Below are positions 35,246 to 47,300 of a stretch of 64,000 bases of DNA, piece after piece (positions within the stretch are counted from its first letter, which is position 1; every line of letters begins with the position of its first letter). The notes beneath the pieces were generated by a model, which worked only from the letters and a program-made list of their open reading frames with translations, was not told the origin of the DNA and ran no database searches. Source of the stretch: Symbiodinium kawagutii (taxonomy: Eukaryota; Sar; Dinophyceae; Suessiales; Symbiodiniaceae). The position numbers and the translations under genes were made by a program. The stretch spans positions 144,487-208,486 of the forward strand of contig VSDK01000792.1 of assembly GCA_009767595.1 (NCBI GenBank), written 5' to 3'.

Positions 35246-38200
35246 CTAGAGAGCCACGATGATGGTCTTGCGTGTGCAGTTGGGGTGAGTTCTGCGGGAG
35301 ACAACCATGGTAAGGTTAACCCAGGATTAATACTGTAAACCCCTGGTTGATTAATTGGGGAGGTTATCATTTTAAAGGGAAAGCCAAGGTTTTTGGGGGA
35401 TACCCCCTATTAATCAACGTGGGGTTTATTAATCCTGGGTAGATATTAAATAACATTAACTCACCCTTTCCTTAAGGTTTGTGGCCTAACCCCTAACCCC
35501 TATAAGTATAACCATGCTCGTAAGCACAGAGAGATGAGCATGGGGAGGCAAACGATAAACTCACAAGTAAATCAACGGAAGCAGAAATATCACAGCTAAA
35601 TATGTTGCAATCAACATTTAGATCGTGGATATGCAGATATTATAGGCATCCCAGTCTTCCACTGTGCATAATCAGTTGTAAACCAAACATATCCATGACC
35701 AATAAATGAACCATCATTTCACCATCATCAACAAGCATCGCACTGGCTCAGAATATAGACACTCCACCACTCAAAGCAAAGGGCAGGCTCATGCGATCAA
35801 CCCTTAGATGATTCTACAGTTGTTACACACTAAGTTGGTAGAAATGTAGCCGCAAATGCATATCGACAAGACTTTTGGTTGCGTGTAAAGTGACTAATTG
35901 TGTAACAAGTGTAGAAGTGCGTATAGACTGGACTTTTGCTTACATATGTAGTTGCATGTAGTTGCTGATGATGTGGTTAGGCTTTCTAAATGTGTACAAA
36001 AATCAGCCTATTCATATAAGTATGACTATTGCATACTATTGTTATGTTCAAATTTCTATTTGCATGTGTACATGTAAAGGCTGCACCATTCCGATTTCTT
36101 TTCCGCATACCGTGGAGTCAGTGGTATCCTCTGCCGCAGCTTCCTGGTTGCTTCAATCTGTCCATCCGTGCTGGACATGTGTGGGTTCTGAACCGCACTC
36201 TACTCTACACATCTGTCCGCCGAACCCAAGGGGCTTCTGAAGCAACATCAATCATTCATAAGGGCTGAAGAACCAGATTTGAGGTCCCTGCCTTAACCTG
36301 CAAGGTGGGGCGTCAACTGAGCATATAACTAGGGTAAGTGCCAGTTGTGGTAGATAGAACTATACTCAAGCGGCCTATTAAACCAACTTACAATCAGTGG
36401 CGAATCTTCACCAACTTCTAATCATTATAAACCGTTCTTTACCATACTCAATGATTGTATATATATATAATATATATATATGATGATTAACCATAGTTAC
36501 CTACTGGTTCAATGGCTACCAACTATGGCTCCCAACTTCATCACCAAGGGGCCCGAACTCCCTCCGTACCTCCCAGGGCACCTCTTTCATCTGTCGGCTC
36601 TTCATCTCTCGGGGCACTCCCAAGCGCAGCGCACGGTACACGTCCGACAGATATCCTGAGCGGCAGTGTTGCAACGAGGCATGAGGTGATTGTTGGTTTC
36701 ATGGTTGGTTTAGTGGTTGGTTTAGTGCTTGGTTCAATGGTTTGATGGTTTAATGGATGGTTAATGGATGGTAAATGGATGGTTGATGGATGGTTAAGGG
36801 TTTAATCCATGCTGGTTTGATGGTTGGTTTCATGGTTCGTTTCATGGTTGGTCGGTGGATGGTGAACAGGATGGTGGGTGCATCCTTCCATCAGCCAGCG
36901 GGTCTTGGAGCTCGATGTCGTCGATGCGACCCGTGGTACTCCGGCTCAGCATCACGGTGAGGGTGTAGAAGAGGTCCTGTACCCAAACACTGTGGCGTGG
37001 TAGGTGTCTCCGCGGCCCAAGATCTGCAAGATATCGCACATCTGCTTCATGACCGGCGCAAAGGACATGAGAGTCACGGCCACCGGAGGGGGTCCACGAG
37101 CTGCACGAGATCGAAGATGCATCATCCAAAGGTGGGTTTGGGAGATCATGATGTTCTCGCGTGTGGACTTTATGTGGGAAACCAATCAACATGATTGGGA
37201 TGATAGTGAAAAGACTTGATGATATGTAACCAACTTGGCTGATATCACGGTCCACTGTGCAAGTATAGCTAGGGACACCCCTGTCGGCCTGAAACAAGCA
37301 AACTTTAATGAAACAATCCACAGGTAGGGTCCTCCCAACCGGTCAAGAATGTAAATTCGAGTGATGGGAATACCACATTCTGAAGAAAAAACACATCCCA
37401 TTGTTTCGAACGATGAAGCACCACGTTCATTTCTAATGAACTAGCAATGCGTACATATTGATGGTGAAAGCAACACAAACAAACATGATGCCCTGGTAAA
37501 CAAAAGAAACAAACGATGGGATTGAAATGCCAAACCCAAACAAACAACACTTAGTTAGTCATGTTGCCCTAGAACTGGGCCATTGAAAGTCCCAAGATGT
37601 CAACTCATTGTGGTCTAGTATGCTTGAGAAATCTGCAGTCGTGCGCCAAACTCCCATTGAATTTGTCGGGAATGTACAGGTGCATATGTACATATCTACA
37701 TTTAAATATACATATATATATATACATATATCTACACCATGTACACGGCTCGTATATGTACGTGTATATGTATTCATGTTCCAACATGTATCTACCTAAA
37801 CCTGAGGAACACACAAGGTGGTTTCTCTAAATTGGGGTCCCCCAAATCATCCCATTTTCATCATGTACAGAAATAAAACCACCATTTTTAGTGGCCCCCT
37901 GTGGCTTGAGAAGTCAATAAATAGTAGTTGCTTCACCATTGTTGAACATTTTCCCGAATGAATCCCCAATATTAGCCATTAAAATCCCGATTAACCATTG
38001 AGAAAGCACCACTTCATAACATCTGAAGCATAGCCATCATCCACCCCAACTGCCAGCCACACGCGCCAAGCAACTGAGCAAGGATCCCTCGCTGGTGATG
38101 CTAGGTCCACCCAGGCGGTCCGCCAATTCGCCTCAGGTGCTGCTCTGCATGGTGGCAGCTCTTCTGGAGCTGTTGATGTTGGGTAACCAACCACCAGCAT

Positions 38201-38280
38201 CATGTGGCACCATCGTCATCATCATGGTCATCTTCATCATCATCGTCGTCGTCACGTATTTCCACCACCATTATTATCAT

Positions 38281-38311
<31 letters not shown>

Positions 38312-41300
38312 ATCAGCAGCATCATCATCATTTCATCATCATCCCAGTTGGATATATCACCACAACTATGCGGCAAATGCACAACATAAAAAGAATCTGG
38401 GGTCTTCTGCCGCCTCTGCCCACGGAAAGTCCAAGTCACTGTAGCTTTCGCAAGTCAACCTGAGCTGGGCGTAGGAGGGAAGCAGCAAGTGAACACCATA
38501 GGACTAACTTCAAAACTAGAGGGGTTGCCAATGGTGATCATAGCAATGGTTAGCCATGCTTGAGAATTGTCAATGAAAACAAACGATATTGAATCACTCT
38601 AACCATGATTAGTGGCAGGGTATTCAATGTATGATTGAGGGTGATGTAGAAAAAACACATTAGTTATGATTTATGATGATTCAGTATGTATGGAAAATCC
38701 TGGTTGATTCTTACTGGTCATGAGATGATCCATAGTGAATGGATGCCCTCTGGGAACAAAGATAGCAATGCAAAGTGGCTATATACTTCCACTTGGTGTA
38801 TGATCTACAAATGGTGGGGCCACAAGGTCATGAGATGGACATTACAAACACTATTCATCATTCCCGAGCAAACCTTAATACGGATTCAGTGGTACCATCA
38901 TGTTCAACTCATACTCAACGAGAAAGCAGCTAGCTAGCTAGGCTGTACCATCGTAAAAAGTGGTACACTCAAATCAGAGCCCTTGGCTAACTCAGCTGTT
39001 TCAAGCGATCAATTTACACCCATGGGGGTACCACTTGGGGAAACGACGCTTGTCGGCCATAATGCGGAGAAAGAATTGGTATCAGTAGGTTGGGCAAGTG
39101 CCTCACTTGTCGCATTTGGAAGGCTGTTTGGAGGGTTCCAGTGCTATGAATGCTTTACAAAGCGAACCCTGTTGCAGACACACTGGTATTGCTACGGACT
39201 CCTGCACTAGCAAACATCACCATCACTACCCACCACGAAGCATCATCAAACATAAGTAAGCATCCTTAACCATCATTGCTCCTCAAATAGGCATCAAATC
39301 ACGATAAAAAGCCATTCAATCATCATTACTAGCCGTAATTATCAACCATCATCAACCATGATCACCCAACATAAATCATCATCCACCATCATAAACCATA
39401 ACTATCCTACCATTGGGTGAACGGGCCTGGTAGCTCCTAGCCTGGCTCCCCCGTACGAAAGGGCGCTCAGGCCGAGCCCCGGGATGCTACCCAGGGGCAA
39501 CTCCAGGGCAACGCCTTTGGGCCGCAGGAAGTTGGGCAACACCCAGGGCCTCTTGCGGCGAAAGTCGTTGAAGGCCTGGCCGGGCCACCCAGAAACCCCG
39601 TGATCGAACTCCTCACCGCCTGCTGCGCTTACAGCGCTTAGTCATTGACAGGTTACTGGTTAAATCGACCAGGAAAATGATCTCCAAAGGAAAATGAGCT
39701 AGTCATTAAGGTTGATTGATGAAAGTGATGGTTATTGTAGATGGTTGCTGGGAATGGTAATGGAGAATGGTCATTCAGGTTGATACAGAAAGTGGTGAGC
39801 CTGATTGATTGGTTCATATCAATGGTCACTAAGATTGGTGCATTAAAATTGATAATGGTTCAAGTACAAATGGTGATAGCTGCTAGAATATATAGTAATA
39901 AGTATAAGTGCTACTTGTGGTGAATAATTGCCGTACTGTTAACAATGGTTCATGGTGCTTGATAATAGTTGCTGGCGGTTGATAGTTGCTAATTGTTGAT
40001 ACCATAAGTTTCAACACATGCCTCAAAGAACCAGGTGCGTGACATGTGTGGCTAACCTGGAAGGGCAGCACCAACCATGGTAATCTTTTCAGAGAAACAT
40101 GTCATACGCACACATCATGTACGGGCATACCGTGACCCACCCATTTTGGTGTTTGGAATTCCTTTCAAAAGCCAAACTATGGCCATCTAAAAAAAGGCTT
40201 GTATTCCCCTAGATGTAGTGTTGGGTGTACCCCAATTTTTGTACTACTCATCTAGGTAAACTCTGGTATTCAAGGTCAAAATGTGTGGCAAAAGGTGGAT
40301 TCAGTTCGGATTGTTCTGCTGACATGTTCCTTGACTTTCCGCAGTCCGAAAGTCAATAGAACTTGCATCGGACAAACAAGAACCATGAGAAAAATCGAGA
40401 AGATGTAGCCAAACAGCCTACAACACAAGCCAGCATCGCTATCGCTATCCATAGTATCATAGTGAGTGGAAGAGCGATAGGGATTCTATTTCATCCATAC
40501 TTGATAAGAGCAGCAGCACTTGTAATCTCGCAATAGAAATCATATTATATGCATGCTTGACGATGACACCAACAATACCAAGACCAATGATGGATATAAT
40601 GAATAAGAATGAGAAAACACAAAATATGCTACCAACAGCACAATATAATAACAACAACAAAACCAACAATAATGTTCACAACAATTGATAGTAGCAATAA
40701 TAGATAATACTAATAATTAACAATAATAGAAATAGGATACCATTATATACAAACTGATTACATTTGATAGCTAAAATAAAAATAACATAATAACAATAGC
40801 TACAATGGATAACAAACATAGCAGTACTCCAAATGTAAGCATCAAACTCGCCTCCCATCGTATCCGGTGTCCCAGCTCTCAGCCGTTGAGATGGAGCCCC
40901 CGCGCCTCAAAGAGCAGCGTCTCAATGTCTGTGGGACAACGACCGGGCGGACGTCCTGCGGTGTGTGCAACGGCGGTGGCTGAAAAAGGAAGGAAACCTC
41001 CAGGGTTATCTATTTTGGATGGTTGCTGGTCGTTTTTTACTAGGAAACCTCGAGGGTTATCTATTTTGGATGGTTGCTGCTTGCTGGTTGCCCCTTTTCT
41101 CCAAGAAATGTTTGGAAAATCATGGAAAATCTGGGACTGTGTGGTAGTACGGTGCATCAACGCAGATGCCCAGTTCGGTTGTCGTCATCTTTTGGGGACC
41201 TTCATTGCTGTTGGCAGTGCTACTCTTGAGTGAGAAATTGGGCGGCACTGTTGCCACCAAGGGGTCAGTTGCGGCGTCCGACTTACAGTGATGTAACAAC

Positions 41301-44300
41301 CGGGTATACAAAGGATGCTGCGGGAAGCATTAAACATACTTCTTCAGTTCATGGGATCCCTCAATGGTCCAATGGTAGTCATGTATAGTAGTAAGCCAGC
41401 CATTTTGTGGGGTCCACTATTTTGAGAAACAACCACATACCATCTTTGATTTTTGTTCCATGTCCCCATGCTTATCTTGGTTTTCTCCGGTCGTTCTGGT
41501 GCACTAGCTGCGTTGCCTTGCTCCTGGTTGGTCATGGTACTCCTCAAAGAAGGGTGAGCTCAGAATTAAGGCTATAAGGCAATAAACGTGAGGGTAACAT
41601 CATGTACACATTCATCACACACATACACTGCTTACACACACAAAAAGTATTGCCCGTGATGAGCCAACATCAGCAACCATCATTGACGATGAACGCAAAC
41701 CATGATCAACCAATATGATGGTTTCTCAAAACGGGGGCTTCCCCCAAATCATCCAGTATCAACCATCTATGTCAATTTGCAGAAATAAACTCACCATTTT
41801 TGAGGGCTCGATATTTTGAAAAACACCTGTGTTGGTATTAGCCATCACTAAACCTGTATGCATAACAGCTGGGTTGTAACCCCCTTGGGACTCGAACCTC
41901 CAGGAGCTTCAAGCACTGCTCCTTGGTTCAGCAAAATCAAGGATCAAGGGGCGGTCATCCAACGACAGTACCAGCCTTCGCCTAGGTTTTTATAGCATCT
42001 AAGGTTGGGGATCATCGAACCCTAGTGCCAACTCAAGGCTAGGATCAACACCAGCCTTTTGGGACAACCCCGTTTGGGATAACCCCTATTGCAGACATTG
42101 GGCTAGAGATCCCCTTTTTAGGGTATAACCTGTTGGGCTACATAGCATCTTTAACCTACCAGGGCTGGCTAAAGCCAAACCTATTGGGCCGGGGGATTTA
42201 TACCAGCTAAGCTTTGGGATAACCCTTAACCCCCATGGCATAGAAACCCAACAACGATAAGACTAAGAACCAATCTGTTTGGCTAGTGGTAAGTACCAAC
42301 TAAGTTTGGGGACAATCGATCCAGAATGCCAACCTCAGGCTAGGATTTATACCGTGTAGGCATAGCAATCACCCGTAGCGCACCAGGATATCTAGCCAAT
42401 GAGATATATCTAGTTGGCTAAAATGGCGAGGGATACTCTATCCCTAGAACCGGCCAACAATCCATCCCTATCATCGGAGTTTGTTACTGCGAAACTGGTG
42501 ATTTGACATAGGGTCATGATATGATGGTGATTTCAAGGATTTTTTCTCATGAACCAAATGATTGAATCTTGGGATAAAACCAATATCATGTATCTGGGCG
42601 GCTTTTGCACCAGCCTTTGCTTATATTCACATATGTCGTTTTTAAACAATCCTTGGCACAAAACACTCATGATACCAAACAAAAATGATAGACTGATTTC
42701 GCTGGAAATCACTTGAAACCCTACAACAATCATGAACCACGATTGAGCACACCCCTCAAACACCACTAGAAACCCCTGCTCACATGTCTTTTGAAACGTG
42801 ATAATAGTATATATAATATAACCTTAACTCTTAATTAACAACAACTCAACAATGATCCAACAACTGTTGTTGTTAATTATTAACAGCAACTCTTAATTAT
42901 TAGTCCAACACTCCCCATCCACCGCGTGCTGCCCAGGCTCGCCGCAATGCTTCAGAGATGTCGCAGATGGCTTCTGCTGCCGCCAGCACCACCAAATGCG
43001 CTGCAGGGTGGTCCTGGAGACGTCACTTGGAGATGGCGAGGGTGGCACAGCTATGGTTTCCAAGGATGGTTGGCAACGATGGTTGGTTCAAAGGAAGGTT
43101 CAAAGGATGATAAGATTGTTGATTTATGTTGATTCAATGGTTGGTAAGAATGTTGGTGAAAATTGGGTAAAATTGGCTAGTTGGTGAAATGGCTGGTTCG
43201 ATTGCCTGGTCAGTGGTTAATGAATATGGGTGTGACCACTGGTTGAAGTGAAATGCTTGGCGGAAAAATTGGCTGAAGGATTGGGTACACTCTGGAAAAC
43301 AAACCTGGAAGCTAAAAATCACATTTTCTTTTCAGGGAAAGAGGCCAAAACATTATACATGGTGGATTTTCCGCTTCCAGATTAGTTTGCCCAATGGTTG
43401 GTAAATGATTCAACACGGTTCAATCCTTATGAACTGCTGGAACCCTGGCCATCGTCAGATTGCTCAGCCATCGATTGCGGCAACTCTTTGTGGTAGATCA
43501 TCTTGCGGGCTAACGGGGGAATGTAACATGGTTAACCTACACCTTTTTTGGTGGAGTACTTGAACACTAGTACCAGCAGTGACCATGGTTACGACCTCAT
43601 CACTTTGCAACTAGCATTTAGTAATTCAACCATGGTTGGCCTACCATTTCCATGTGGCATCCATTTATTTTCAGGGCTCATCACCATGGTTACGGCCTCA
43701 CCAGCCATCAGAGAATCATCCAAGCAATGCTGTTGAAACACCTGCTGGTTGATGGGAAAAGTGACGTTGGAAACCCGGCTGTTTTCACCACCAATTAAAG
43801 GAGGTTCCCAGGGCNNNNNNNNNNNAAAGAGGGCCGGTGAGCGGCACAAGGAAAGCTGCGCCGAAAATTTTAATCCATCATTCAAAGCGTAGTTTCAGGC
43901 TGGCGCCAATGGCATCAGCTCGGACGCCGGACCCAGCTTTGTCAGACTTGCTGCAAAGCTTGAAAGCTTTTTGCTGCACTCCTAGGAGGAATCTTCCCTT
44001 TTTTGCGGGCCCTGTCTCTTCAATCATTTCGAAATGAGGAAGTAACATCTGCCATCCGTGTTCATGCAAGGGGCCACCAATGGCTTGTGTTTGCTCGCAC
44101 GCGCGCACAGTCTTTCGACACTTGCGGATGCTGCATGAGGTGAGCCATATCCTTCAAGGACAGGAAAGCCCGCGCCTCATCTTCACAGCATCTCCTCTTC
44201 CTCCATGAAGATACAAAGGCATCCCTTGCAGCGATTTTCAAGAACAGCACGAGAATGACCACCCCAGCTGCATTTTTTTTAAAAATGTTGCGCCAGCTCA

Positions 44301-47300
44301 AGGTCAAAAGGCAGTGGCAACAGCCGTTCCAAATTTAGAGCCTGCCACGCTTTGAATGACATGACCGCCTCTGGGCAGCAGTACCCGGTTGAAGAACTGG
44401 GCATTTCCATGAAAATGCTATCCCATTGAAGGTCCTATTGGCTTCCAAGCTGGATAGCATAGCATTTTCATGGATATTGCTATATTGCTATGCTGGATTT
44501 CTTGTTTCGGTTTGTCGTTCTTGTTGCAGCTGCCCTTGGTGCTGTGCAATCTGTGGTTGCCTATGAACCAACAGCGCAAAAACTCGACGGTCGAAAACCT
44601 ACGCAAATGTGAAGACCCCAAGCCAGTAACGGATAACACGCCTGGACAATAATTACCTGGGAATAGTCGCACCAAGCGTTCATGCTTGGTCAATACTCAT
44701 TCCCACTTGATGATATTTACCCCCTGGTAAATACTAACCTGCAAGCTACAAATGACAATGTTTATGCGTAAACTAGCTACAAACGGTGGATCTTAGATTG
44801 CCAGGTGAGTTCACCAGAGGTTATGTGAACATATGAACAACGTGTTTGCTGATACAAAAGAGATGTGCATGTCATTGGACAATTAATTAGTACGGGTATG
44901 TACGGGTCGAATCATCATGTCTGCCTGGTCAATAGCTACTCTCATGGTTGCATGCAGAACCTGCATTTGTCGGAGATCGACTCTATCAAACCCACCATAC
45001 TTGATGGTATATCACAAGCTAGTTACAGTATGGCAAACATGGGTGGTTGTATGTGGCGGTCTATTAATTTGGAGCTTCCATTATAGTAGGAACCATTGTG
45101 CCGCGATGGTAAGCACATCAGTAGAACAACCCACAACTAACCACTATCCGTTGGCGATTATCAGCATCATGCTACAACATTGTTGCTCTCTAACTGTTAC
45201 TTATCTGCAGAGAACCATTTTGACCATCTTGGAGCCATTCTTCATGCAAAACCACCATGAATAACGAACAACCCAGCAACCACCTAAGCTTTACCTGGTT
45301 CCACTGCTCATTGGGAGGGCATCCCTCGATGGTTGACCTCATGACTTCATCCTCGGGGGAAGACTTCTCCAGCAGCATGGGCAAAGATTCGGCGATGAAG
45401 AGCGTGCCATCATCCAGAGGAATGGGGGAAACCTCGGATCGCGGGGACGGTTGGTGCCCCCCAACTGCAATAACGTAACAGCTGGACAACTACCAGGCGA
45501 TGTTGGTAGACATACGGCTTAAATGGCTCATTAACCTGGTGATGGTTGACAGTACTCGTTAAATGGCTTGTCAGTTTGATGATGGTTGGATCAGTTGTTG
45601 GTGGCTTTTTTGTGATGATTTGGGTTGATCGATGATGCTGAGCATGATCATTTGTGATGACTCATGGCTACTATTTATCACCGATCAACCTTTTTAAACT
45701 CATTTAAACTCTGTAAATGCCATGTGATGATAGAATGATGTGATTGCAATGATATATTCAAATGTCATGATCATTGCAAAATCACAAATCATCACAAATC
45801 CCCAACATTCCAGTGACGTGTTTTGTCTGTTTCAAAACGATCCGATCAACGGTTTCCTTCACCAAACGTGTAGCTTGCTATTCAGGGCAAACATGGTAAA
45901 ATATGGTAAAATATGAAATAGTTGATGCATGTTGATGCTTTCTGCACCGAAGTCCACGAAGTCCTTGTTCCATGAAGATTGTGCGATCACTCATGCCAAG
46001 TCAATAGCCGCGATCGGCTCAGGATTGCGACTCCTGGCCATCATTTCACCATTGACAATGGCAGGTGACTCATCAGCCCTAGTCTTAGTCACGTGGCTAA
46101 TGGCCAGCTAGTTATTTTACCAGCTAATGGCACTAGTTAACCATTAACAATCAGCTAATGGACCAGCACTTGGTGGAGTCTGGGCAAGCCTCCTTGCCCC
46201 CCGCCTCCTTGAGCAAGTTGTTGGTGCTCAGCGACTCCCTTCATCTAATCTACCGAGATCAAGTGTATCATCAACCATAAATATCACTACAGGTACCCTT
46301 GTGACTAAGCATGTTTAAACAAGATTTGCAACCAAACATTTTAAACCATGGTTTATGACCAACTCACCACTCTAAACATCTCGAAACCCTGGTTCTTGAC
46401 CTACTTGATAAGGCCTGATGGTTCTTCATGACCCCTTCGTAACATCGCCGGGTAGCAATTGTCGCTGGCTTCGTCTCGTCTTGCGCCGGTTCCTCTCACT
46501 GCAGTGCCCGAAGTGAGTGGTTAATCAATGGGTGCTTGGATGCACCACAGTGTGAATTTGCTGGTCGGTCGATTAATGGTGGATAATGATTCATGGCGAA
46601 TTGATGACGATAAATCTGGCACTCTCCTGAACCAGCACGGGTTATCCAAGAATTGTGTACCCCCAAGAATGGTGGTTTCCTTACTATTGTAGTTGCTCGT
46701 ACCACCATTTATAGACAAACCTAGCAGAGTTTCATTGTGGATGAACTCGTCCAATTCGCACAAATGTGGATTGGGTCGGTGGCTTCAACGTGCTTCAATT
46801 CTACAGGAATTGCTGCAAATGAAAAAATATGCTTGTCAAGCAACCATCCCAAACATTGGGGAATATAAATATACCAACTACATGATCCTTTACGAATCGT
46901 TTGGTCTTTAACTAGGGCAACTACTAGGCAAATGGTCGATAGAACGAGCTTTTTAAATGGCTTATCAGCCAACTTTTTGCAATTGGGGGCCCACCCACCT
47001 TGTAGGCATGCAGTAAATTCCACCAAGCGGCCGTGATGTAACTGCCCAATGCGGCCAAGTACGCCTGAAAGTTGCCGGGCGATTGGGCTGGTTGGGCCAG
47101 GAGGATGAAACCCTCATATGAACTCAGCCCCAACGGTAGGAACACCAAAGTGGTTTGAGACGATCAAGTACCCTGCATCTATGTTGATATCTTGGAGAAT
47201 CTCTGGTGCTTTGATCCAACAACACCTCCCATGTTCAGCAGATGTATATGTGGGGGTCAGCACCTCAGATTCGAAGTCAGGCACATACCCTTGGGATGCT

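Noticed and set aside
36111..36157. Minus-strand reading [16 protein letters not shown] between the YLSDVYRAL and VDSSL exons
   Set aside because: The two helicase exons join in phase with the correct 21-residue spacing without it, so it cannot be a constitutive exon of that gene.
36545..36581. Extension of the YLSDVYRAL exon ([12 protein letters not shown])
   Set aside because: Using the AAAGAG|GTGCCC donor gives the family spacing exactly; the extension would break the phase with the next exon.
38200..38463. His/Ser/Ile/Met-rich frames
   Set aside because: Translation of the CAT microsatellite.
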